From UBA4292 sp964648695 (GTDB lineage: Bacteria > Bacillota > Clostridia > Lachnospirales > Lachnospiraceae): DNA of 14,890 nt. Below are positions 7,172-14,627 of the stretch, piece after piece. Made by a program: the position numbers and the translations under genes. Within the stretch, counting starts at the first letter, position 1. Each line of letters begins with the position of its first letter. The DNA lies in the NCBI GenBank assembly GCA_964648695.1, contig CAZYLH010000031.1:1-14890 (forward strand). The letters are read 5' to 3'. Under the pieces are notes generated by a model, which did not search any database, was not told where the DNA came from, and was given only the letters and a program-made list of their open reading frames with translations.

Positions 7172-8320
7172 TTAAACGCCAAAAATTGCCATGAATGTAC
7201 CGGCAACAACCGCCGTACCGATCACACCAGCCACGTTCGGACCCATGGCGTGCATAAGCAGGAAGTTTGTCGGGTCGGACTCCGCTCCCACCTTCTGTGA
7301 GACTCTGGCAGCCATTGGAACCGCCGAGACACCGGCAGAACCGATCAGAGGGTTTACCTTTCCCTTGGTCGCCCAGCACATGATTTTTCCAAAGATAACT
7401 CCTGCCGCTGTTCCAAAGCAAAAGGCTATCAGGCCCAGAGCCACAATCTTAAGAGTGGTAACATTTAAAAACGCCTCAGCACTTGTGGTTGCGCCGACAG
7501 ATGTTCCAAGTAAAATGACCACGATATACATAAGGGCATTGGATGCGGTCTCTGTCAGCTGACGCACAACACCGCTCTCCCTAAACAGATTTCCAAGCAT
7601 CAGCATACCGATAAGGGGCGCTGTGGAGGGAAGTATCAGGGAGACGATTACCGTTACAATGATGGGGAATAAAATCTTTTCCAGCTTGCTGACAGGGCGA
7701 AGCTGCTCCATCTTTATCTTTCTCTCCTTCTCCGTGGTCAGAAGCTTCATGATGGGCGGCTGAATAATCGGCACAAGGGACATGTATGAATACGCCGCCA
7801 CAGCTATGGGGCCCATAATGTCGGTCTGACCGAGCTTTCCCGCCAGGAAGATGGACGTAGGCCCGTCCGCACCTCCGATGATGGAGATGGCTGCGGCTGC
7901 CTTGCCGTCAAATCCCATAAGGAGCGCACCGGCATATGCCGAAAAGATACCAAACTGTGCAGCCGCTCCCAGTAGGAAACTTTTGGGATTTGCGATCAAC
8001 GGGCCAAAGTCCGTCATCGCGCCAACACCCATAAAAATGAGCGGCGGCAGGATTGCCCATTCATCCAGCAGATAGAAATAATACAACAGTCCGGCAGCAT
8101 GCTCGATCCCGTTTTCATCCACATATGCCTCTGCCATAATGTCCGGATAAATGTTTACCAGCAGCATACCAAAGGATATTGGCACCAAGAGCAGCGGCTC
8201 ATAATCCTTTGCTATTGCAAGGTATAGGAAAATAAACGCCACCAAAATCATCACATAATTTCCCCAGGTAAGTGAGAAAAAGGCTGTCTGCTGTAGAAGG
8301 TTGTTTATAATTTCTAACAT
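7172..8320 (-). CDS. oadB: Na+-translocating decarboxylase beta subunit
   Basis: Integral membrane subunit that decarboxylates carboxybiotin and uses the free energy to export Na+. The 382-residue protein is strongly hydrophobic throughout with many transmembrane segments. It carries the re-entrant loop motif GGADGPT (149-155) with D152, equivalent to the essential Asp203 of Klebsiella OadB, and N323-PLIG-SAGVSAVPMAAR339, the second conserved ion-path region with its asparagine, serine and arginine. Length is in the family range (about 370-430). GGAGGT nine bases upstream supports the start. It lies between the biotin carrier and the oadA-like gene. Beta subunits of oxaloacetate, methylmalonyl-CoA and glutaconyl-CoA decarboxylases are alike, so this gene does not decide the substrate. 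Confidence 0.94.
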   Translation of the reverse strand: MLEIINNLLQQTAFFSLTWGNYVMILVAFIFLYLAIAKDYEPLLLVPISFGMLLVNIYPDIMAEAYVDENGIEHAAGLLYYFYLLDEWAILPPLIFMGVGAMTDFGPLIANPKSFLLGAAAQFGIFSAYAGALLMGFDGKAAAAISIIGGADGPTSIFLAGKLGQTDIMGPIAVAAYSYMSLVPIIQPPIMKLLTTEKERKIKMEQLRPVSKLEKILFPIIVTVIVSLILPSTAPLIGMLMLGNLFRESGVVRQLTETASNALMYIVVILLGTSVGATTSAEAFLNVTTLKIVALGLIAFCFGTAAGVIFGKIMCWATKGKVNPLIGSAGVSAVPMAARVSQKVGAESDPTNFLLMHAMGPNVAGVIGTAVVAGTFMAIFGV

Positions 8321-8368
8321 TTTTTGATAACCTCCAAACTTTACTTAAGCTTTGTGTCTTCAGAAAAT

Positions 8369-8761
8369 TTAGTTCAGAGTTGCAAGAACAGCTCCCTGGT
8401 CAACAGAATCTCCAACCTTGCAGTCGATGCTGGCAACCGTGCCATCCTGTGGAGCCACAACGGGGATCTCCATCTTCATAGCCTCAAGAACCACAACCGT
8501 ATCTCCTGCCTTCACTGCCTGGCCTACGCTTGCCTCAACGCTAAAGATCTTTCCTGCCGCTCCGGCTGCGATCTTTACAGAACCGGCTGCGCCAGCTGTC
8601 TTTTGTGCCGCAGGTGCTGCTGCCTTTGGAGCGGGTGCCGCCTTAGGCGCAGGCGCTGCCTTTGGAGCCACAGGAGCAGGCGCGGGCGCTGCGGTGCCTG
8701 AAACTTCCTCCACGGATACCTCGTATTCCATACCATTTACTGTGATAATATAATTTTTCAT
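8369..8761 (-). CDS. Biotin carrier protein of the decarboxylase complex (1.3S/gamma-like)
   Basis: Small 130-residue swinging-arm protein that shuttles CO2 as carboxybiotin between the carboxyltransferases and the membrane beta subunit. Three parts are visible: a short N-terminal segment (1-22), a flexible Ala/Pro/Lys linker with PAPKAA repeats (about 23-58), and a C-terminal biotinyl domain (about 61-130) with the biotin attachment site E93-A-M-K96-M. Size and layout match the 1.3S subunit of transcarboxylase and the gamma subunit of methylmalonyl-CoA decarboxylase. The start is backed by AAAGGAG just upstream. It sits 38 bases after the oadG-like gene and 48 before the beta-subunit gene. 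It needs biotinylation by a BirA-type ligase encoded elsewhere. Confidence 0.95.
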   Translation of the reverse strand: MKNYIITVNGMEYEVSVEEVSGTAAPAPAPVAPKAAPAPKAAPAPKAAAPAAQKTAGAAGSVKIAAGAAGKIFSVEASVGQAVKAGDTVVVLEAMKMEIPVVAPQDGTVASIDCKVGDSVDQGAVLATLN

Positions 8762-8799
8762 GATACTCCTTTCATGCCAAATGCAAATGCGTTTATAGT

Positions 8800-9132
8800 T
8801 TATCTCTTCCAGTGGTTAGCGCTCTTTCGCCTGATGGAGCGAACGACAAACCCGTTTGTATCAGTCGTTCCCATAACGGCAGCCACAGCCGCGGTGATCA
8901 CAGCAACAAGCTCTAGATCATCCGTCATATCCACTGACGTATCTGACTCAACAGGCTCTGCGGTCTCTGCCTTAACATCTGTCTTTTCTTTTTGCTCCCC
9001 CTTAGAAAAAAGGCTCTGAATATGGGGGATAAAGCGAAACAGGGAGATGCAAATAATCAGCAGAATCAAAAGCGAAAATGTAATTCCCATTCCGATAAGT
9101 GCATGGTACAAAGCTGTCTGTAATATCTCCAT
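8800..9132 (-). CDS. OadG-family (gamma/delta) small membrane subunit of Na+ pump decarboxylase
   Basis: A 110-residue protein with one hydrophobic N-terminal membrane segment (about residues 12-34), an acidic, low-complexity middle (about 45-72) and a conserved-looking tail DLELVAVITAAVAAVMG...FVVRSIRRK...W typical of the Clostridia OadG/MmdD type. In characterised pumps this subunit assembles and stabilises the complex and links the soluble carboxyltransferase to the membrane. An in-frame TAA two codons before the ATG at 9132 fixes the frame; starting at the internal Met15 would cut the membrane segment. There is no ribosome binding site next to the ATG: the nearest AAAGGAA (9161-9167) is 28 bases away, with a 6-bp hairpin (9144-9159) between. 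It lies 58 bases after the carboxyltransferase gene. Confidence 0.85.
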   Translation of the reverse strand: MEILQTALYHALIGMGITFSLLILLIICISLFRFIPHIQSLFSKGEQKEKTDVKAETAEPVESDTSVDMTDDLELVAVITAAVAAVMGTTDTNGFVVRSIRRKSANHWKR

Positions 9133-9143
9133 GGTTTATACCG

Positions 9144-9167
9144 GGCCAAAACCTTGGCCATTCCTTT
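9144..9167 (-). promoter_or_regulatory. Distant Shine-Dalgarno plus hairpin before the oadG-like gene
   Basis: AAAGGAA (9161-9167) is too far from the ATG at 9132 to act directly, but a perfect hairpin (9154-9159 with 9144-9149, arm GGCCAA, 4-base loop) lies between them. Folding it would bring the spacing down to about 12 bases. Functional meaning is inference. Confidence 0.35.
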
Positions 9168-9190
9168 CTTGACTTTTCTCAATCAGACTG

Positions 9191-10648
9191 TTATAGAATG
9201 GCGCTGTGCTTCTTTGCAGGCCTTTCCTCCCTCTTTGTAAAGAGCATCTCAAAGGCCGCGATTAAATTCTTGCGTGTCTCTGAGGGAGGGATGATCGCGT
9301 CAACATAGCCTCTGCGCGCCGCACTGTCTGCGCTTGACTGAAGAGCTACATACTCCTGTGCCTTAGTCTTTATAAGCGCCAGAGAATCATCAGAAGCCTT
9401 GATCTCATCCGCATAGATAATCTTAACAGCAGCCTCCGAATCCATCATGCCGATGGCTACATGGGGCCATGCGAAGGTGAGATCCGCACCGATAGACTTG
9501 GAATTCATGATCACGTAAGGTGTGCCGTAGGTATCTCCCACAATGACATTTACCTTCGGGACTGTCGCATCTGCAAGTGTCTTAGCAAGGGCAGCCGCAC
9601 TTTTCGCAATCCTCTTTTCCTGACATTTGTTTGCCTTAAAGCCGGTCACTGCGGTGAGTGTTAAGATCGGTATCTCAAAGGCGTCGCAAAACTGCGCAAA
9701 CGCCGCAGCCTTCTCACAGCCCTGGGCGGTGAGAACAGCATCAAACTTTTCTGCCTCCTCGCCGTTTTCATCTAAGTAGGCACTTCTGTTTGCGATAGCC
9801 GCCACAGTCTGACCGTTTAAGCGTATAAACGCACAGAACATCTCTTTTGCGTAGTCCGGCTTTACCTCAAAGAAAACGCCGCCGTCAGAAATCTGGCTAA
9901 GCACATAAGCCGGATCCTTGGCGCCATTTTCTAAGCCTTCTGTCAATCTGTTTAAATCATCCGCGGTCTCATCGTAGGACATATCATCCTCAAAATTAGC
10001 CGGAAGCATGCCGATAAGCTCACGGATTTTTCCTATAATCTCCTCTTCTGTTCCAGCGTAGTCAACGTTACCGACTTCCTCGCTCTGAAATTTAGAAGAA
10101 GCGCTGTCACACTTTTCTGCCGTATTTCCATCCAAAGTATTCGGGGCATTTACAAAAAGTTTACCCGATGTTTTTTCCATAAAAGTAAAATCTGTAAGTG
10201 CAGGCACCAGGGCCATTCCGCCGCCGCAGCTTCCAAAGACAGCTGTTATCTGCGGTATCACGCCGGAAGCCTTTACCTGGGCCAGGTAGAGCTCGCCAAA
10301 CGCATTTAGCGCGTCCGTGGCCTCCTGAAGCCTAAGACCTGCGCAGTCTATAAGGCCGATAACCGGCGCGCCCATCTTCATGGCCATGCTGTATATGCCG
10401 GAAATCTTCTTGGCGTGCATCTCACCCATAGTTCCGCCGAGAACAGAAGCGTCCTGGCTGTAAACGTAAACCAGCGCTCCATCGATCGTGCCATAGCCTG
10501 TCATTACGCCGTCAGCCGGCTGCCTTTTAGCAGACATGTTAAAGTCAGTCGAACGCGCGATAACGCTTCCGCCAAGCTCAACAAAGCTGCCCCCATCCAG
10601 CAAACGCTCAACGCGCTCACCTGCTGATGTAAGTGCTGTAGTACTCAT
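9191..10648 (-). CDS. Biotin-dependent acyl-CoA carboxyltransferase subunit (PccB/MmdA/12S family), divergent
   Basis: Crotonase-fold carboxyltransferase that should move a carboxyl group between an acyl-CoA and biotin; the substrate is not clear. Start taken at 10648 (485 residues): GGAGG lies about 7 bases before this ATG, whereas the longer frame opens at a TTG that is itself the -35 box of the operon promoter. Family marks: GGTMGEMHAKKI (71-82), DCAGLRLQE (101-109) where SGGARIQE is usual, GSCGGG (139-144), ASGVIPQI, TGFKAN (335-340) in place of the usual PGFxxG, YGTPY (374-378) in place of YGGAY, AWPHVAIGMM (393-402) and RGYVDAIIPPSETR (446-459). Both acyl-CoA/biotin oxyanion-loop regions therefore deviate from typical PccB/MmdA. 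First gene of the operon. Methylmalonyl-CoA, malonyl-CoA or glutaconyl-CoA are candidates only. Confidence 0.88.
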   Translation of the reverse strand: MSTTALTSAGERVERLLDGGSFVELGGSVIARSTDFNMSAKRQPADGVMTGYGTIDGALVYVYSQDASVLGGTMGEMHAKKISGIYSMAMKMGAPVIGLIDCAGLRLQEATDALNAFGELYLAQVKASGVIPQITAVFGSCGGGMALVPALTDFTFMEKTSGKLFVNAPNTLDGNTAEKCDSASSKFQSEEVGNVDYAGTEEEIIGKIRELIGMLPANFEDDMSYDETADDLNRLTEGLENGAKDPAYVLSQISDGGVFFEVKPDYAKEMFCAFIRLNGQTVAAIANRSAYLDENGEEAEKFDAVLTAQGCEKAAAFAQFCDAFEIPILTLTAVTGFKANKCQEKRIAKSAAALAKTLADATVPKVNVIVGDTYGTPYVIMNSKSIGADLTFAWPHVAIGMMDSEAAVKIIYADEIKASDDSLALIKTKAQEYVALQSSADSAARRGYVDAIIPPSETRKNLIAAFEMLFTKREERPAKKHSAIL

Positions 10649-10712
10649 TTCAAGTCCTCCATCATGTTGATAAAAATACTCTCGTTTCCAAAAATACAAA
10701 ATATCATTTAGT

Positions 10713-10741
10713 ATTCTAATACGCTTAAGGGGTTTTGGCAA
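10713..10741 (-). promoter_or_regulatory. Sigma-A promoter of the carboxyltransferase/Na+ pump operon
   Basis: Minus-strand TTGCCA (10736-10741), a 17-base spacer and TAGAAT (10713-10718). The -10 ends 64 bases before the chosen start codon, giving a leader of roughly 55-60 bases. Its position decides the start of the first gene, because the extended frame begins inside it. Confidence 0.82.
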
Positions 10742-10844
10742 CCACTTTTTTTATTCTACTTCCTGCACTATTTAAGCACAGAGCTTACTTTCACCCGTTA
10801 AACTATAGACTCTGCCCCTTGATACAAATCATCGCTCTAACCAT

Positions 10845-12851
10845 CTAAACAGAAGGTTTTTTTAACATCTCGATAAGCTCTTCCTCGCTAAGAACCGGAA
10901 TGCCAAGCTGTCTTGCCTTTGTAAGCTTGCTTCCGGCTGCCTCTCCTGCCACTAAAAAGCTGGTCTTTTTTGAGACGCTTCCCACAACCTTTCCGCCGTT
11001 TTTTTCGATCAGCTCCGTGACTTCCTTTCGTCCCATGGTGGGAAGTGTTCCCGTCACCACGATGGTCTTTCCCGCAAAGGGCCCGCCCTCTTCTGGCTGT
11101 GAGAAATCCTCTAGTTTTACGCCCCTCTCCTCAAGCCTTTGTATGATGCGCGCCACCTCTGCTTTTGAAAAAAACTGCCGTATGGCCTTTGCGCTCACCT
11201 CTCCGATATCATCCACCTCACATAAGCTCTCCTCATCGGCACTTGATATGAGCTTCACACTCTTAAAGCGGCGGATAAGCGCCTTTGCGGCTGCCTTTCC
11301 TATGTTTGGAATGCCAAGACCGGTGATAAGCTTTTCAGGCGGGTTATTCTTTGACTCCTCTATAGCCGCCAACAGCTTATCCGTGTTTTTCTCTTTTCCG
11401 ATCAAGCCCTGTTCTATCAGCTCTTTTCTGTAAAGGTGTAGGTCGTAAATATCTGCAACATCGTTTAGATAACCCTGTTCTGTTAAAAGATGAATATAGC
11501 TTTCTCCAAAGCCCTTTATATCCATCGCGTCCCTACTGACAAAATTTATGATATTTCTCTCAATCTGTGCCGGGCAGGATGGATTTATGCATTTTAAATC
11601 TGCCGTGTCAGCTTCCCTCACCGTGGGGCTTTTGCACACAGGGCAGGTATCCGGAAGTTTAAATGCTTGAATGTTTTTGGTACCTGGAGTTTTTACCACT
11701 TCCTTGATTTTTGGAATGATCTCTCCGCTTTTATACACCAGCACATGGCTGCCTATGCCCACACCCAGAGAATCTATGAAGTCCTGGTTGTGCAGCGTGG
11801 CGCGCGATACCGTTGTCCCGCACAGGCGAACCGGTGTGAATACCGCGGTCGGGGTAATCCTTCCGGTGCGGCCCACGGACAACTCTATGTCCTGTATCAC
11901 CGCCTCCCTTTCCTCCGGCGGATATTTATATGCAACCGCCCACCTTGGAACCTTGGAGGTTTGACCAAGTGCTTCTCTATCCGCAAAGGAATCAATTTTA
12001 ACCACCGCCCCGTCTATATCATAGGGGAGGCTTTCTCTCATCTGTCCAATTTTTTCTATGGCATCTCTTACCCGCTCAAAGTTCTCGCAGACATAGTAGG
12101 TGTCAATGATTTTTATGCCCTGTTTTTTTAGCCACTCATAGCCCTCCACATGACCACTAAAGGTAAGCCCCTGAATCTCCTGCACATTAAAGATGAACAT
12201 GGAAAGACCCCTCTGCTTTGTTATCATGGGGTCAAGCTGGCGAAGCGTCCCCGCGGCGCAGTTTCTGGGATTTGCGAAAGTTTTTTTGCCAAGCAGCTCC
12301 TGCCTCTGGTTCACCTTTAAGAAGGCTTCGTTTTCCATATAGACCTCCCCCCGGATTTCTAAGTAAGGAATCTTTTCTGGGATGGAAGTTAGCACATCTC
12401 CTATCATCTTAGCATTTTCTGTCACATCCTCGCCCTGCAAAATCCCATCTCCGCGGGTCTCCGCGAGGACAAGCTTTCCGTTTTCATAGCGCAAACTCAT
12501 GGACAGTCCGTCAATCTTTGTCTCTACCACAAACAGCGGATTTTCTAAGTTCTTTTTACAGTCGGATACGAACTGTTCCACCTCCTCAAGTGAGAACACA
12601 TCCTGTAGGCTTAACATTGGGTTTCTGTGCTGCACTAAGACCCCCGCCTGACGCTTTGCAGCTCCCCCCACTTTTTGTGTAGGACTGTCCGCCCCCACCC
12701 ACTCCGGGTGCTCCTTTTCCATGGCCTTTAATTTTAACATCAGCTGATCATACTCATAGTCTGAGATCTCCGGATCATCCTGATTATAGTAGCGGTCATT
12801 GTGATGCTGAATTTGTTTTATCAGGGATTCGTAGTCCTTCTTTTCACTCAC
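10845..12851 (-). CDS. ligA: NAD+-dependent DNA ligase
   Basis: Seals nicks during replication and repair using NAD+. With the GTG start proposed here the protein is 668 residues, the usual length (about 670). Domain order is complete: N-terminal Ia domain with HNDRYYNQDDPEISDYEYD, adenylation domain with nucleotidyl lysine K112 in ETKIDG, OB fold with SVGRTGRITPTA, a Cys4 zinc finger (C403, C406, C421, C426), helix-hairpin-helix repeats (LGIPNIGKAAAKAL), and a C-terminal BRCT domain (KTIVVTGTLPTMGR...). Start choice: AAGGAGG lies 8 bases before GTG at 12851; an in-frame ATG at 12857 is only 2 bases from it, and ATG at 12878 precedes it. The GTG overlaps the pseudouridine synthase stop by 8 bases (GTGAGTGA), implying translational coupling. 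No clear terminator follows. Confidence 0.97.
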   Translation of the reverse strand: MSEKKDYESLIKQIQHHNDRYYNQDDPEISDYEYDQLMLKLKAMEKEHPEWVGADSPTQKVGGAAKRQAGVLVQHRNPMLSLQDVFSLEEVEQFVSDCKKNLENPLFVVETKIDGLSMSLRYENGKLVLAETRGDGILQGEDVTENAKMIGDVLTSIPEKIPYLEIRGEVYMENEAFLKVNQRQELLGKKTFANPRNCAAGTLRQLDPMITKQRGLSMFIFNVQEIQGLTFSGHVEGYEWLKKQGIKIIDTYYVCENFERVRDAIEKIGQMRESLPYDIDGAVVKIDSFADREALGQTSKVPRWAVAYKYPPEEREAVIQDIELSVGRTGRITPTAVFTPVRLCGTTVSRATLHNQDFIDSLGVGIGSHVLVYKSGEIIPKIKEVVKTPGTKNIQAFKLPDTCPVCKSPTVREADTADLKCINPSCPAQIERNIINFVSRDAMDIKGFGESYIHLLTEQGYLNDVADIYDLHLYRKELIEQGLIGKEKNTDKLLAAIEESKNNPPEKLITGLGIPNIGKAAAKALIRRFKSVKLISSADEESLCEVDDIGEVSAKAIRQFFSKAEVARIIQRLEERGVKLEDFSQPEEGGPFAGKTIVVTGTLPTMGRKEVTELIEKNGGKVVGSVSKKTSFLVAGEAAGSKLTKARQLGIPVLSEEELIEMLKKPSV

Positions 12852-13578
12852 TCTCATGCCCTCCTTCTCTAAGGCCAAGGATTTTTAAAAGCTCACAAAG
12901 CTCCTCTCCAAAAATCCGCCTGTACTGCCCCTCTTTAAGCTCGCCTAAGGTAATATTTAACACTCTTATCCGCTTAAGTAAGGTGACCTTAAAGCCGCAC
13001 GCCATACACATACGCCTTATCTGCCGGTTAAGCCCCTGTGTTAAAACGATGTGAAATGTCCTGTCCGCACTCTTCCATGCCCTGCACGTCCTTGTCATGC
13101 CCTCATCTAACTTAACCCCTGCACTTAATTGATGCAAAAACTTTTCTGTCACAGGCTTATCAACAGTCACCACATACTCTTTTTCATGGTAAAACCTTGC
13201 CCTTGAGATGCGGTTTGCAAGCTCCCCGTCATTTGTCAAAAGGAGCAGTCCTTCAGAATCCTTATCAAGCCTGCCAACGCTAAACACTCTATAGGAAAGC
13301 GCCAGATATTCCTCTACCGTCTTCGCTCCCTGCCCCGTACTGCTGCACACAATCCCCCGCGGCTTATTAAAGGCAAGAAGCAGCGTTCTTTTCTTATGCT
13401 TTTTTAAATCAAGCATCACATGGTCAATCTCAATATAATCCTCATCCGTCACCCTCATGCCGTTATGGGCAGGCTTCCCATTTACAAGCACAAGGCCGCT
13501 TGCCACTAACTCATCCGCCTTTCTCCTGGAGCAGTAGCCAACCTCACTTAAATATTTATTCAGTCTTATCGGCTCCAT
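12844..13578 (-). CDS. RluF/RluB-type rRNA pseudouridine synthase
   Basis: Converts a uridine of 23S rRNA to pseudouridine. The 244-residue protein has an N-terminal S4 RNA-binding domain (about 1-60: IRLNKYLSEVGYCSRRKADEL), then the RsuA/RluB-family catalytic core with the catalytic aspartate D105 in GRLDKDSEGLL. The stretch HEKEYVVTVDKPVTE and LTQGLNRQIRRMC look closer to RluF (E. coli U2604) than to RluB or RsuA, but the target site in this organism is inference. AGGAGGAG precedes the ATG closely. It lies 26 bases after queA and overlaps the ligA start, so it is the middle gene of the queA-rlu-ligA operon. Confidence 0.9.
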   Translation of the reverse strand: MEPIRLNKYLSEVGYCSRRKADELVASGLVLVNGKPAHNGMRVTDEDYIEIDHVMLDLKKHKKRTLLLAFNKPRGIVCSSTGQGAKTVEEYLALSYRVFSVGRLDKDSEGLLLLTNDGELANRISRARFYHEKEYVVTVDKPVTEKFLHQLSAGVKLDEGMTRTCRAWKSADRTFHIVLTQGLNRQIRRMCMACGFKVTLLKRIRVLNITLGELKEGQYRRIFGEELCELLKILGLREGGHESE

Positions 13579-13604
13579 AGCTCCTCCTGTCAGATAGATT
13601 TAAC

Positions 13605-14627
13605 TCACTTAATAAGCATGGCATCTCCAAAGGAAAAGAATCTGTACCTTTCACGCACTGCCTCAGAATAAGCGGCAAGCACATTTCCCCTGCCAGCTAA
13701 GGCTGAAACCAGCATGATAAGCGTTGACTGAGGCAGGTGAAAGTTTGTGATAAGTGCGTCAACCATCTTAAAACTATATCCGGGATATATAAAGATATCC
13801 GTCCAGCCGCTGCCGCTATTTACCACGCCATCCTTAGTGGCAGATTCTAACGTCCTGCAGCTCGTGGTTCCCACCGCGATCACCCTGTGGCCAGCAGCCT
13901 TTGCCTGATTTATCTTTTTAGCCTCTGTGTCACTGATCATCCAAAATTCCGAGTGCATATGGTGCGCCTCTATGGTCTCCTCCTTTACCGGGCGAAAAGT
14001 TCCAAGTCCCACATGAAGTGTCACACTTGCTATGCTCACTCCTTTTTTTTCAATATCAGCCAGAAGCTCCTTTGTAAAGTGCAGTCCGGCTGTGGGCGCG
14101 GCGGCGCTTCCATCATGCTTTGCATAGACCGTCTGATAGCGGTTTTTATCCTTTAACTCATGGGTAATATATGGCGGCAGGGGCATCTGCCCCAGCTTAT
14201 CCAGTATCTCCTCAAAAATCCCATCAAACTCAAAGCGGATTTTTCTGTTTCCGTCCTCCTCAACTGAGAGAACCTCGGCCATGAGTGCTCCCTCACCAAA
14301 GGAAAGCCTTGCCCCGGGCCTGCACTTTTTCCCGGGCTTTACCAGTGTCTCCCATACATTTCCCTCAAAGCGCTTTAAAAGAAGTACTTCAACCTTTCCG
14401 CCGGTACCTTCACGCACGCCAAAAAGTCTTGCAGGTATCACCTTTGTGTTGTTTATCACTAGGCAGTCACCAGGCTCAAGATAGTCTATAATCTCCTTAA
14501 AAACATGGTGGGAATATTCTCCCGTGTTCTTATCTAAAACCATAAGCCTTGAGGCACTTCTATCCTCTAAAGGATCCTGTGCAATCAACTCCTGCGGCAG
14601 CTCATAGTCATAATCTTTTACGTACAT
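13605..14627 (-). CDS. queA: S-adenosylmethionine:tRNA ribosyltransferase-isomerase
   Basis: Adds the ribosyl part of S-adenosylmethionine to preQ1 at tRNA position 34, forming epoxyqueuosine in queuosine synthesis. The 340-residue product has the usual length and the known blocks: YELPQELIAQDPLEDR (8-23), VINNTKVIPARL (57-68), MPLPPYI (148-154), YQTVYA (164-169), AAPTAGLHFT (176-185) and HVGLGTFRPV (205-214). AGAGGAAG lies a few bases before the ATG. First gene of the queA-rlu-ligA set. tgt, ruvB and yajC, which often sit beside queA in Firmicutes, are not in the window. Upstream is a structured leader with a terminator-like element and no clear promoter. Confidence 0.97.
   Translation of the reverse strand: MYVKDYDYELPQELIAQDPLEDRSASRLMVLDKNTGEYSHHVFKEIIDYLEPGDCLVINNTKVIPARLFGVREGTGGKVEVLLLKRFEGNVWETLVKPGKKCRPGARLSFGEGALMAEVLSVEEDGNRKIRFEFDGIFEEILDKLGQMPLPPYITHELKDKNRYQTVYAKHDGSAAAPTAGLHFTKELLADIEKKGVSIASVTLHVGLGTFRPVKEETIEAHHMHSEFWMISDTEAKKINQAKAAGHRVIAVGTTSCRTLESATKDGVVNSGSGWTDIFIYPGYSFKMVDALITNFHLPQSTLIMLVSALAGRGNVLAAYSEAVRERYRFFSFGDAMLIK

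Noticed and set aside
8418..8753. A long alanine-rich open frame on the plus strand.
   Set aside because: It is the complement of the Ala/Pro/Lys linker and biotinyl domain gene; it has no ribosome binding site and only compositional bias.
10742..10844. Search for a terminator after ligA.
   Set aside because: Only 4-5 bp stems with long loops and no U-run on the minus strand; the A/T run at 10745-10751 is on the wrong strand for ligA.
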